Source: Oceaniglobus ichthyenteri
GTDB lineage: Bacteria > Pseudomonadota > Alphaproteobacteria > Rhodobacterales > Rhodobacteraceae
Assembly (NCBI RefSeq): GCF_003057885.1
Contig: NZ_QAGK01000009.1
Location: forward strand, 62,001-126,000
Length of the DNA stretch: 64,000 nt
Reading direction: 5' to 3'
Shown here: piece by piece, positions 37,794 through 46,654 of the stretch
How positions within the stretch are numbered: the first letter of the stretch is position 1
How the letters are laid out: each line of letters begins with the position of its first letter
The notes under the pieces: model-generated
What the model saw: the letters and a program-made list of their open reading frames with translations, nothing else
Database searches by the model: none
Told to the model about the DNA's origin: nothing
Made by a program: the position numbers and the translations under genes

Positions 37794-38579
37794 TTAGCCG
37801 CGCCAGCGCAACAGGCGCCGTTCAACCCGACCGATCACGAAACTGACACTGACGCCGAGCACCGATAAAATCGCGACACCGGCGAACAAACGCTCCAGAT
37901 CATAAAGCGATCCCGCCTCAAGGATATACGCCCCCACCCCGGTTTGCGCGCCCAGCATTTCGGCCGCCACCAACAGGATGATGGCAATCGCCAGACTGAT
38001 CCGCAGCCCCGATAATATGCCCGGCATTGCCCCGGGCAGCACGATCTTGCGCACGATGCTGAACCACGACAGGCCAAAACTCTGCCCCATGCGGATCAGC
38101 GTGCGATCCACGTTATCGACCGCGCCATAGGTGGCCACCACCGTGGGGGTAAAGGTGCCAAAGGCGATCAGCGCGTATTTGGATGCCTCATCAATGCCGA
38201 ACCAGATCACAAACAACGGCAGCAGCGCGATTTTCGGGATCGGAAAGATCGCGGCCACCAACGGCACCAGCCCCGCCCGCGCATAGGAAAACAGCCCGAT
38301 GGCAAATCCAATCAGCACCCCCGCCGTTACCCCAAATGCCGCCCCGACAGCCAACCGCGACAAAGACGGCAACAGATGATCCCACAACCGCCCCGACTGA
38401 TAGAGCGATACAAACTCGGCCAACACATCGGACGGGCGCGGCAGGGTCAGGGATGAGATGACGCCCGTTGCCGTGCCCCATTCCACCAATGCGATCAGCG
38501 CGATGAACACTGCCGCGCCGATGCCGCGCTTGGCCTTGGGCGCGAAACCGCCGCCGCGAAAGGGAACCGGATCAGCCAT
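37794..38579 (-). CDS. ABC transporter permease (SsuC/TauC type)
   Basis: An inner-membrane permease of 261 residues of the nitrate/sulfonate/NMT1-type family. The EAA loop is GQSFGLSWFSIVRKIVLPG near residue 165, and the family has six helices. It overlaps the ATPase gene by 8 bases. With the ATPase and binding protein it makes one importer. Confidence 0.92.
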   Translation of the reverse strand: MADPVPFRGGGFAPKAKRGIGAAVFIALIALVEWGTATGVISSLTLPRPSDVLAEFVSLYQSGRLWDHLLPSLSRLAVGAAFGVTAGVLIGFAIGLFSYARAGLVPLVAAIFPIPKIALLPLFVIWFGIDEASKYALIAFGTFTPTVVATYGAVDNVDRTLIRMGQSFGLSWFSIVRKIVLPGAMPGILSGLRISLAIAIILLVAAEMLGAQTGVGAYILEAGSLYDLERLFAGVAILSVLGVSVSFVIGRVERRLLRWRG

Positions 38580-39339
38580 TGATCAGCTCTTGATCGGCGG
38601 CGCGGGCCTCATCGCGCATGACATCCCACAGGTGGGATTGATGGCGCACCAGATCCGGGTCATCGGCGCGGCGTTCGGCAAGATCGGTTTTTATATCCAC
38701 CACCTCGGCAATGCGCCCCGGGCGGCGCGACAGCACAACAATGCGGTGGCCCAGGCGCACCGCCTCGGTCAAATTATGCGTCACATAAACAGCGGTAAAG
38801 GGTGCGCGCAGCCACAGCGCCACCAGATCATCCATCAGCAATTCACGGGTTTGCGCATCAAGGGCCGACAGCGGTTCATCCATCAACATCACCGCCGGAT
38901 TGACGGCCAAGGCACGCGCAATCGCCACCCGCTGTTTCATGCCACCCGACAATTGCCGGGGCAGCGCGGTGCGAAAATCCGACAGGCGGGTGCGCGATAA
39001 AACATCGGTGACAATGCGGTCGGTTTCGCCTTTGGGCAGGCGATGATCCTCAAGCGCGAGGCGCACGTTGCCCTCGACCGTGCGCCAAGGCAGCAGCGCG
39101 AAATCCTGAAACACATAGGTCAGCGGATTCAAACACCCCTCAGGCACCCTGCCCGTTTGCAATATCTGCCCCCGGCTGGGCCGTTCCAACCCACCGATCA
39201 GCCGCAACAGCGTGGATTTGCCACAGCCTGACGGGCCGACAATGCACAGAATGCGCCCGCCGGGGATATCCAGCGTGATATCGGATAAAACATCGGTGCG
39301 GTCATAGGAATGACCGACACCGACCAAAGACAATTCCAT
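38572..39339 (-). CDS. ABC transporter ATPase (SsuB/TauB type)
   Basis: A 255-residue ATPase. Walker A is VGPSGCGKSTLLRLIGG near residue 34, the signature is LSGGMKQRVAIARAL near 128, and Walker B is VMLMDEPLSALD near 149. It follows the binding protein by 3 bases and overlaps the permease gene start. The subfamily imports sulfonates, nitrate or thiamine precursors; the substrate here is unknown. Confidence 0.93.
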   Translation of the reverse strand: MELSLVGVGHSYDRTDVLSDITLDIPGGRILCIVGPSGCGKSTLLRLIGGLERPSRGQILQTGRVPEGCLNPLTYVFQDFALLPWRTVEGNVRLALEDHRLPKGETDRIVTDVLSRTRLSDFRTALPRQLSGGMKQRVAIARALAVNPAVMLMDEPLSALDAQTRELLMDDLVALWLRAPFTAVYVTHNLTEAVRLGHRIVVLSRRPGRIAEVVDIKTDLAERRADDPDLVRHQSHLWDVMRDEARAADQELING

Positions 39340-39342
39340 CTT

Positions 39343-40359
39343 TTACGACATCTGCGGCGCGAAATCGGTGTTCACGATCGTATCAAGCGTGATCGCGTCA
39401 TCCACCAGATCCTCGGCCTGAAACCAGGCCAGTTGATCGCGCAGTGACGCCATGTTCAGCGCGCCATCGCCGTTCAGCCGCATCGCACCATTCAGGATTG
39501 ATGGCGCCGCTGCCTCGTAGGGGCGATCAGTGTAGACGTAGTTATGGATCAGGCGCACCATGTCATCGCGCGCTTGCTCGCCTTGGGTTTTATCCACCAA
39601 AGCGGCGTTAAAATCGGCCACGCCTTTGGCAAAGACCGCCATGAAATCACGGGTTTTGGCGGCCTCATCGGTGGTGTTCCTGGCCGAGGTGAACACGGTT
39701 GTCACCTGATAATTGGGCAGGTAATCGGCCACGTCGCCAATCATATGCACAGCACCCGACCCGGCCAATGCCTTGGCGATATGGGGTACGATGGCCCAGC
39801 CATCCACCTGGCCCGATTTCATCGCGCCGATGATCGCGCCAACCTTTTGCAACGGCGTGAATTGCAATTCGATCCCTTCGCCCTGGGCCATTTTCGACCC
39901 CATATAGTGAAACGACGATCCGGCTTGGGTCACGGCCCATTTTTTCCCGGCCAACATCGCCGGTTCGGTGATGCCGTTTTGGAATGCCGCGTCAGACACC
40001 AGAATTTTCTGCCCGTCCACGCCCGGCTCTTCCTGCAACGCGCCACCGATGACGCGCACGGCGCCCTTATCGGCCAAGGAGATCAGCGCGCCTGTCATGG
40101 CGGTTATGCCGAAATCCACATCACCACTGGCAATCGCCACGGCCATCGGTTGCGCCGCATCGAAAAACCGCAATTCGGCATCCATGCCCGCGTCGGTGAA
40201 ATATCCACGCTGCTCGGCCACAAAGCTGGCGGCGTGGCTGGTCAGGCGCAATGCGCCAACGACGGTTTTGGTGCCCGAGGCAATCGCGGGCGCGGCCAAT
40301 GCGCCCGCGGCAACAGTGCCACCCATAAGGGCAAGAGTGCGACGTCTGGTGATGGTCAT
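39343..40359 (-). CDS. ABC transporter substrate-binding protein (NMT1/TauA-like)
   Basis: A 338-residue periplasmic receptor. The N-terminus MTITRRRTLALMGGTVAAGA with APAIA shows a twin-arginine-like signal. The mature segment LRLTSHAASFVAEQRGYFTDAGMD and ASGDVDFGITAMTGA match the NMT1/THI5-like family that binds sulfonates, nitrate or pyrimidines. It lies 76 bases downstream of the IclR gene, so it may share the TRAP/IclR transcript. Confidence 0.88.
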   Translation of the reverse strand: MTITRRRTLALMGGTVAAGALAAPAIASGTKTVVGALRLTSHAASFVAEQRGYFTDAGMDAELRFFDAAQPMAVAIASGDVDFGITAMTGALISLADKGAVRVIGGALQEEPGVDGQKILVSDAAFQNGITEPAMLAGKKWAVTQAGSSFHYMGSKMAQGEGIELQFTPLQKVGAIIGAMKSGQVDGWAIVPHIAKALAGSGAVHMIGDVADYLPNYQVTTVFTSARNTTDEAAKTRDFMAVFAKGVADFNAALVDKTQGEQARDDMVRLIHNYVYTDRPYEAAAPSILNGAMRLNGDGALNMASLRDQLAWFQAEDLVDDAITLDTIVNTDFAPQMS

Positions 40360-40435
40360 GGTGGATACTCCCGTGCTTTTGGCCTGTGCGACCGGTTGGC
40401 GGGCAGCATGGTCTTTGACGGCGCAAGGTCAAGGC

Positions 40436-41218
40436 TTAGCTGACCAGCAGGTCTGACAAATCTTTTGCGGCCTTTTGCAATTGCGGCAAATCGGCATGCA
40501 GCGCCGCCAGATTGCGCCGTTGCACCGGCGCATGGATCGACAGTGTCGAAACCACCCGCCCCTGCGGATCAAGAATGGGAACCGCAATGGCTGTCATGCC
40601 ATCCATGAATTCTTCGTTATCGGTTGAAAACCCACGTTCACGAATCGCCGCGATTTCGGCCTGTAACAGAATGGGATCGGTGATTGTTTTATCGGTATGG
40701 CGCACCAACGGCGCGGCCGAAACGATCCGGTCAAGATATCCGGGTTTCAGGGAACTCAGGTACATTTTGCCACTGGCGGTGCAATGAAACGGCACTTGGG
40801 TGCCGATGGGCAACTGAATGCGCAGGGGCCATTTTGTTTCGACGCGATCGAGATAAATCATCGATTCACGGTCGGGCGTGGAAATATTACAGGTTTCCCC
40901 GACGCGGTCGGCCAGAGCATTCAAGATTGCCAACCGCGCTGTGCGTACATGCAGGCTGGACAAAATATTCACCGCCAACCGGCGCAACCGGCGCCCCGGC
41001 CCATAAGATCGGCCATCCAGATCCCGTTGCAGGAACCCTTCGGCCTCGCAGGTGTGCAACAGCCGGTGAATGGTCGGCTTTGGCAGGCCCAGCGCCGCAC
41101 CCAGATCAGCAGGGCTGACCGGGGTGCCGACACGCGCTACTTCTTCCAAGAGCAACAGCAACCGCATGTTGGTGGGGATTTGCCCCTGCTCCTGGTCCGT
41201 GTTTGCATCTTCTGGCAT
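40436..41218 (-). CDS. IclR-family transcriptional regulator
   Basis: A 260-residue regulator. The N-terminal winged HTH includes RLLLLLEEVARVGTPVSPAD and LGLPKPTIHRLLHTCEAEGF near residues 20-65, and the C-terminal effector domain has TASGKMYLSSLKPG and YSTDNEEF-like GFSTDNEEFMDGMTAIAVPI. It lies 15 bases after dctM, on the same strand, so it is likely part of the TRAP operon and is a candidate to bind the palindrome in the dctP-GMC intergenic region. Confidence 0.93.
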   Translation of the reverse strand: MPEDANTDQEQGQIPTNMRLLLLLEEVARVGTPVSPADLGAALGLPKPTIHRLLHTCEAEGFLQRDLDGRSYGPGRRLRRLAVNILSSLHVRTARLAILNALADRVGETCNISTPDRESMIYLDRVETKWPLRIQLPIGTQVPFHCTASGKMYLSSLKPGYLDRIVSAAPLVRHTDKTITDPILLQAEIAAIRERGFSTDNEEFMDGMTAIAVPILDPQGRVVSTLSIHAPVQRRNLAALHADLPQLQKAAKDLSDLLVS

Positions 41219-41233
41219 GGTATTGCCTTTCCC

Positions 41234-42601
41234 TTATCCCCCGATTTGCGGGACAAGCATCAATGCAAGGTTTGGCGTCAAGGCAACGATGATCCAGACA
41301 CCAATCAGCGCGGCAAGATATGGCACGGTATAGCGCAACAACCGGAAATATGGCACGCCGGTCACCCCGCTTGCGACATATAGGTTCAGACCATAGGGCG
41401 GCGTGATGAACCCGATGGAAGCGCCGATCAGAAAGATCACCGAAAAGTGGACCGGATCAATCCCGACAGTTGCCGCAATCGGGGCCAGGATCGGTGCAAG
41501 AATGATCGTAACCGGCAGTGATTCCAATACCATGCCCGATACGAACACGATGGCCATTGATGTGAACAGCACAGCGTAATATCCGCCCATGCCGGTGACA
41601 AAAGTGCCGATCACCTCCTGTGCGCCAAGCAGCGAAAGGTTTTGCTGCATCACCACCGAGATTCCGATCAGCGGTGCCAGAATGCCGGTAATCTGTGCAC
41701 TGCGCATGGTGATTGACGGCACTTCGGACAACTTGAACCCTTCGACAACGGCCATATCGGCATATGTCTTTTCATCGACCGGCGTGTCATTGCCATGATT
41801 GTGCATGATCTTGTTCAACGGATAACAGATCAGCCCGACAATGAGGCAAAAGCCAACCGTCACAGCCGCCGCTTCGGTGGGGGAAAATTTGCCGGTATAA
41901 ATGCCGTACAACACCAATCCGATCGCGAAAAAGCCCAGCCATGCGCCGAACGCGGTTTTCAAAATCCGCTCAAGCCGCAGAGGAATGAGATAGCCCCAGC
42001 CATTGATCGTGCAGATGATCCAGGCCGCCGCCATCATCGCCAGAACCATCAACGCACCGGGAACGATGCCCGCGATGAACAGGTCGGAAATCGACAGGCC
42101 CATGAGATAGCCATAGACGATGAAAATGATCGATGGGGGAATGATGATCCCCACTGTGCCGCCTGCTGCTGCGGTGGCCGCGGAAAACCGTTCATCATAT
42201 CCGCCCTTTACCATTTCGGGGTGCAACATTGATCCGATGGTGGCAGTTGTCGCGCTGTTTGATCCCGAAATCGCGGCAAACAACCCACAGGCGCCGATGC
42301 TGGCCATGGCCAACCCACCGCGCAGCCACCCAAGACAAGAATAGGCAAAATCCGAAAGCCGCCGTGCAATACCGGATTTGTTGATCAAATCCCCGGTCAG
42401 AATGAACAAAGGCATCGCCAACAGGGCAAACCCTTTGACAAACACATTGGACAATTCGGCACCCACGTTATCAAGGGTCTGACCCAGAACAAACGTCGTG
42501 CCAATTACCCAATAGCCGATAACCAGAAACACCGGCACGCCCAGCATGAACAAAAACGTGACGCCCAGCGAAATCACTGTGATAATCGTTGCATCGGTCA
42601 T
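41234..42601 (-). CDS. TRAP transporter large permease (DctM)
   Basis: A 455-residue inner-membrane protein that carries the substrate with sodium. The typical segment GCGLFAAISGSNSATTATIG (ACGLFAAISGSNSATTATIG in this copy) lies near residue 90 and HPEMVKGGYDERFSAATAAA near 111. Multiple helices follow to the end. The ATG overlaps the dctQ stop as TGATG. The frame upstream of this ATG is not protein-like. It works with DctQ and DctP. Confidence 0.95.
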   Translation of the reverse strand: MTDATIITVISLGVTFLFMLGVPVFLVIGYWVIGTTFVLGQTLDNVGAELSNVFVKGFALLAMPLFILTGDLINKSGIARRLSDFAYSCLGWLRGGLAMASIGACGLFAAISGSNSATTATIGSMLHPEMVKGGYDERFSAATAAAGGTVGIIIPPSIIFIVYGYLMGLSISDLFIAGIVPGALMVLAMMAAAWIICTINGWGYLIPLRLERILKTAFGAWLGFFAIGLVLYGIYTGKFSPTEAAAVTVGFCLIVGLICYPLNKIMHNHGNDTPVDEKTYADMAVVEGFKLSEVPSITMRSAQITGILAPLIGISVVMQQNLSLLGAQEVIGTFVTGMGGYYAVLFTSMAIVFVSGMVLESLPVTIILAPILAPIAATVGIDPVHFSVIFLIGASIGFITPPYGLNLYVASGVTGVPYFRLLRYTVPYLAALIGVWIIVALTPNLALMLVPQIGG

Positions 42602-43269
42602 CACACATCGCCTCCGATAACGGCTTGTTTTATCATGATTTCGCCTGATCTGTAATTGCGCCAATCCTCTATCCAGTTTTCCATCACCCGCGCCGCCATC
42701 AGCAAAAATGCAATCGGCACGGTGATCAGAAACCACCATTTCATGAAGTTGTCCGTGCCTTCGAGAATCTGAAAATTGTCGGCCGCATTTGCCGTAACGC
42801 GTGATCCGGTAACCACGACGATGATGCAAAAGACCAGCCAAAGCACCGCATCCAAGGACAGGCAAAACATTTGCGCCGGGCGCGGCATGTTGGTGCGAAA
42901 TTCGTTGAACGCCAAATGTGTGCGCAGTTTGATGTTATAGGCACAGCCAAACCACGTCATCACCAGAAACAGAACCGGCGGAAATGTGGTTGACCAAGGT
43001 TCCTGCACCGAAAACACAAACCGCCGCACCACTTCGACACAGATGATCGCGGCAATGCCAAGATAGGTGTAAACCATGACGGTGCGTTCAAAATGCCGTT
43101 CGATAAAGGGAACCAGACGATAGATTGTCATCACCAGAAATGCGCCCAACAATGTGAACGCAGTGCCAACAACCCACGCCCCTTCCGTGCGCAAAGCTTG
43201 GGTGATCGCCCACCAATCACCACTAAACAGCGTCGGCACAACGGCCGCAGCTTCGGACCATATTGACAT
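42601..43269 (-). CDS. TRAP transporter small permease (DctQ)
   Basis: A 222-residue membrane protein with about four helices, longer than classic DctQ proteins of about 160-180 residues. The middle has YLGIAAIICVEVVRRFVF and the segment YNIKLRTHLAFNEFRTNMP. It links the large permease to the receptor. The stop overlaps the dctM start. Confidence 0.92.
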   Translation of the reverse strand: MSIWSEAAAVVPTLFSGDWWAITQALRTEGAWVVGTAFTLLGAFLVMTIYRLVPFIERHFERTVMVYTYLGIAAIICVEVVRRFVFSVQEPWSTTFPPVLFLVMTWFGCAYNIKLRTHLAFNEFRTNMPRPAQMFCLSLDAVLWLVFCIIVVVTGSRVTANAADNFQILEGTDNFMKWWFLITVPIAFLLMAARVMENWIEDWRNYRSGEIMIKQAVIGGDV

Positions 43270-43371
43270 GGTCTGCCCCTCTTTCGGTTGGCCGCCGCCG
43301 TTTGCCGGAGGTTCGGGCCAAGTTTGAAACAGGTCGGCCCACGACAGGCCGACCTTGAATTTAAGTGATGA

Positions 43372-44604
43372 TCAGCCTTTCCACCAACGGCGGGGCTCTA
43401 CGTTTTCGGCCAGCGTGTCTTTTGGAATTTCGCGGGCGATATTGTAGATATCCTGATAGGTGTCATGCCCACCGGACCAGCCGTTCAGGCGCTCGCGCCA
43501 CTGTTCCCACAACTGCGGCTGGAACTCGGGCGAACACATTTCTTCGGCCTTCTTGATTTCGGCATCCGACAAGGTGGCGACGCGCACGCCCTCGTTGGCG
43601 AAAATGGTGTTCGGCAACTGCGGCGTTGAGAAGCCGACAGTGTTGACCAGTGCCGCCTCGTTCGCGCCCTGCACATGCACCTGCGCCCAATACGCCGATT
43701 CCATCACCGCCTCTTGCAGCTCTTCGTTCAGCGCATCCCATGCCTTCATGGTCATCGCGGTGTGTTCGGTGCCGCAGAAGAATTTCAGATCGACACATTG
43801 TGATACCACAGGCGCCATCCCGGCATAGGCCACCGCAGAAGCCCAGGTTTCAGCGCCATCAATCAGGCCCTGACGCAGACCATCAAGGGTTTCTTCCCAC
43901 GCCACGGGAACCGGATTAAGCTGCATGGCCTCCATCGCGATGCGCCCCAACTGGGTGCCGGTCACGCGGTTCTTGGTGCCTGCCAACTGATCGATGCTTG
44001 TCACCGTCTCGCGGTCTTTCCAGGACAGACCCAAGTTGATGCCACGCAGTTCAGCATGGGAAAACAGGAATTTCATCCCATGGCGCCGCTCAAGCGGTTC
44101 GCGCAACAGGCGCACCGAATCGGGATGATACAGGAAATGGTACTGTGACGCGCGGCTTGGGAACATATACGCATAATCCAGCACGTTGTAATACGGCGCA
44201 CCGCCCGATGAGTTCTGGGTGGACGCGGCAATCATATCAACGATGCCCTGCTGTGCTTTTTCAACACATGCGGTCTGGCTACAGATCTGGTTATCCCCAA
44301 TGAATTCAACGCGAATTTCGCCATCCGTGCGGCTTTCCAGATCCCGCGCGAATTCCAACGCGCCCATCCGTTCAACCAGCAGGTTACGGGCGTTGAAACC
44401 CGACGCGCCCATCTTGAATGTGTGCTTTGGCTCTTTTGCGAACCGCTTTTCATAGGTCGATTCAGCGGCCTTGGCCAGGTTTGCGATGCTTACGGCACCA
44501 CCAAACGTGCCAGCCGCCAACAACGTGCTTGACATGCCGTACTGGCCTGCAAGTTTGAAAAGGTCACGGCGCGAAATGCCAGCAAGTGCTTTGGAAACTT
44601 TCAT
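43372..44604 (-). CDS. TRAP transporter solute-binding protein (DctP, Tat signal)
   Basis: A 410-residue periplasmic receptor. The N-terminus includes SRRDLFKLAGQYGMSSTLL, a twin-arginine motif, with a hydrophobic region and cleavage probably after AKA. The DctP family region around residue 215 (TGTQLGRIAMEAMQLNPVP) and the later EETLDGLRQGLIDGAETW are visible. It is the first gene of the TRAP operon and divergent from a GMC oxidoreductase. The ligand may be an alcohol or the acid formed from it. Confidence 0.92.
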   Translation of the reverse strand: MKVSKALAGISRRDLFKLAGQYGMSSTLLAAGTFGGAVSIANLAKAAESTYEKRFAKEPKHTFKMGASGFNARNLLVERMGALEFARDLESRTDGEIRVEFIGDNQICSQTACVEKAQQGIVDMIAASTQNSSGGAPYYNVLDYAYMFPSRASQYHFLYHPDSVRLLREPLERRHGMKFLFSHAELRGINLGLSWKDRETVTSIDQLAGTKNRVTGTQLGRIAMEAMQLNPVPVAWEETLDGLRQGLIDGAETWASAVAYAGMAPVVSQCVDLKFFCGTEHTAMTMKAWDALNEELQEAVMESAYWAQVHVQGANEAALVNTVGFSTPQLPNTIFANEGVRVATLSDAEIKKAEEMCSPEFQPQLWEQWRERLNGWSGGHDTYQDIYNIAREIPKDTLAENVEPRRWWKG

Positions 44605-44647
44605 TTTATCCTCCCTGAAAGTGCTTGATCGTAAGGTTCGTCAATTA

Positions 44648-44666
44648 TTGAGACGTATCGTTTCAA
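44648..44666. promoter_or_regulatory. 19-bp near-palindrome, candidate operator
   Basis: TTGAGACG-TAT-CGTTTCAA has 8-base arms with one mismatch around a 3-base centre. It lies in the 125-base divergent region, 44 bases from dctP and 64 from the GMC gene. The TGAAA-type arms suit an IclR-family site, and an IclR gene is in the operon, but this link is inference. Confidence 0.5.
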
Positions 44667-44729
44667 AAAACACTATTCGTGGAATTTGATTCTGTATAGG
44701 GTTTTCTTCACATACTTGGAGGGAATCGT

Positions 44730-46325
44730 ATGCAAGACGCGGATTACATCGTTGTGGGGGCCGGATCGGCGGGATGCGTGGTGGCAAACCGGTTAAGCGC
44801 GGATCCTTCGGTAAAGGTTGTTCTGCTTGAGGCAGGCGGGCGCGATCTGAATCCCTGGATTCACATTCCTGTCGGGTATTTCAAAACCATCCATAACCCG
44901 TCGGTCGACTGGTGTTACAAAACCGAACCCGATCCGGGTTTGAATGGCCGGTCCATCGAATGGCCCCGTGGCAAGGTTCTGGGCGGTTCATCCTCGCTGA
45001 ACGGGCTTCTTTATGTGCGCGGACAACCTCAGGATTATGACCGTTGGGCGCAAATGGGCAATCGTGGCTGGGGCTGGGACGAGATTTTGCCGCTGTTCAA
45101 ACGGGCCGAAAACAATGAGCGCGGCGCCGATGAATACCATGGCGATCAGGGTCCGCTTTCGGTGTCGAACATGCGTATTCAGCGGCCGATCTGCGATGCA
45201 TGGGTCGCGGCGGCGCAATCGGCGGGCTATCCGTTCAACCCCGATTATAACGGCGAAACCCAGGAAGGCGTTGGATATTTCCAGCTGACCTCGAAAAATG
45301 GCCGGCGGTGCAGTGCCGCTGTTGCCTATCTTAACCCGGTGAAATCCCGATCAAACCTGCAGATCATCACCCACGCCCAAGTCGAAAAAATTGAACTCGA
45401 GGGCAAAAAAGCCACGGGGGTGACCTATCGCGATAAATCCGGAACGTTGAAAACCATCAATGCACGCCGCGAAATCATATTGTCGGGCGGCGCGATCAAT
45501 TCACCACAATTGCTTATGCTGTCGGGGATTGGCCCGGGCGAACAGCTGCGCGAAAACGGGATCGAGGTGGCGCACGATTTGCCCGGTGTCGGCCAGAATA
45601 TGCAGGATCACCTGCAGGCGCGGCTTGTCTATAAATGTAATGAACCGACCCTGAATGACGAGGTGCGCGGCATCTTCAATCAGGCACGAATCGGGCTGAA
45701 ATATCTGATGTTCCGGTCCGGCCCGATGACCATGGCCGCCAGTCTGGCCACCGGATTCATGCGCACCCGCGAAGATCTGGAAACCCCTGACATTCAATTT
45801 CACGTACAGCCCCTGTCGGCGGAAAATCCCGGCAAAGGTGCCGATCTGTTTTCGGCTTTTACCATGTCGGTATGTCAACTGCGCCCCGAAAGCCGGGGCG
45901 AAATTCGCCTGGCCGGGCCGGACCCGCGCCAGTACCCGAAAATCATACCCAACTATCTCAGCACCGAAACCGACTGTCGCACCATCGTCGCGGGCGTAAA
46001 CATTGCCCGCACCATCGCACGCCACGCGCCGCTGACCTCAAAGATATCGACCGAATATCGCCCCAATCCATCCCTGCCGATGGATGATTATGACGCGACA
46101 TTGGATTGGGCGCGCAGCAATACCGCGTCAATCTATCATCCCGCGGGCACATGCAAAATGGGCCAGGGCAGCGACGCGGTGGTTGATTCAGAATTGCGCG
46201 TTCACGGCATTTCGGGCCTGCGCGTCGCAGATTGTTCGATCATGCCTGAGATCGTTTCAGGAAACACAAACGCCCCCGCCATCATGATCGGCGAAAAGTG
46301 CAGCGATCTGATCCGCGCGACGTGA
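44730..46325 (+). CDS. GMC-family oxidoreductase (choline dehydrogenase-like)
   Basis: An FAD-dependent alcohol dehydrogenase of 531 residues. The N-terminal dinucleotide-binding motif is YIVVGAGSAGCVVANRLSAD, followed by the Glu that binds ribose in VVLLEAGG. The GMC signature appears in GRSIEWPRGKVLGGSSSLNGL near residue 78 (quoted in part), and the active-site region near the end is IYHPAGTCKMGQG with the second His/Asn in VSGNTNAPAIM. It is divergent from the TRAP operon, so it probably oxidises the alcohol brought in by that transporter. Confidence 0.93.
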   Translation: MQDADYIVVGAGSAGCVVANRLSADPSVKVVLLEAGGRDLNPWIHIPVGYFKTIHNPSVDWCYKTEPDPGLNGRSIEWPRGKVLGGSSSLNGLLYVRGQPQDYDRWAQMGNRGWGWDEILPLFKRAENNERGADEYHGDQGPLSVSNMRIQRPICDAWVAAAQSAGYPFNPDYNGETQEGVGYFQLTSKNGRRCSAAVAYLNPVKSRSNLQIITHAQVEKIELEGKKATGVTYRDKSGTLKTINARREIILSGGAINSPQLLMLSGIGPGEQLRENGIEVAHDLPGVGQNMQDHLQARLVYKCNEPTLNDEVRGIFNQARIGLKYLMFRSGPMTMAASLATGFMRTREDLETPDIQFHVQPLSAENPGKGADLFSAFTMSVCQLRPESRGEIRLAGPDPRQYPKIIPNYLSTETDCRTIVAGVNIARTIARHAPLTSKISTEYRPNPSLPMDDYDATLDWARSNTASIYHPAGTCKMGQGSDAVVDSELRVHGISGLRVADCSIMPEIVSGNTNAPAIMIGEKCSDLIRAT

Positions 46326-46340
46326 ATGAAACATTCCAAA

Positions 46341-46376
46341 CCGCGCTCTTTCACAGAGAAAATCGAAAGGGCGCGG
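46341..46376. terminator. Probable bidirectional terminator between GMC gene and tRNA-Leu
   Basis: CCGCGCTCTTTC and GAAAGGGCGCGG form a 12-bp stem with one G-T pair and a 12-base loop. It lies 15 bases after the GMC stop and downstream of the tRNA gene on the other strand. T runs are short on both sides. Confidence 0.5.
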
Positions 46377-46493
46377 GGCCTGCACATGCTGACGTCCCAG
46401 CATTCCAACGTTTCTAATGCAAACGAACAGGTTTAGGTGCCGTCACCGCGCAAATCGGTTACAGACAAACTCAGGATAAACCAAAAGAATAAG

Positions 46494-46579
46494 TGGTGCG
46501 GCTGAGAAGACTCGAACTTCCACGGGTGTTACCCCACAGCGACCTCAACGCTGCGCGTCTACCATTCCGCCACAGCCGC
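46494..46579 (-). tRNA. tRNA-Leu (GAG)
   Basis: The minus strand folds as a leucine tRNA with a long variable arm. The acceptor stem GCGGCTG pairs with CAGCCGC, followed by A73 and an encoded CCA. The anticodon stem CAGCG/CGCTG encloses TTGAGGT, giving anticodon GAG, which reads CTC and CTT. The T-arm has GTTCGAGTC. Position 46,497 is the discriminator base if the CCA is excluded. Confidence 0.96.
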
Positions 46580-46654
46580 ACATACGGTCTGGCGGCGGTG
46601 TAGTATACGCCGCCGCCCGTGTGAAGCCCCTTTTTCAAAGGGCGTCACATTTGC

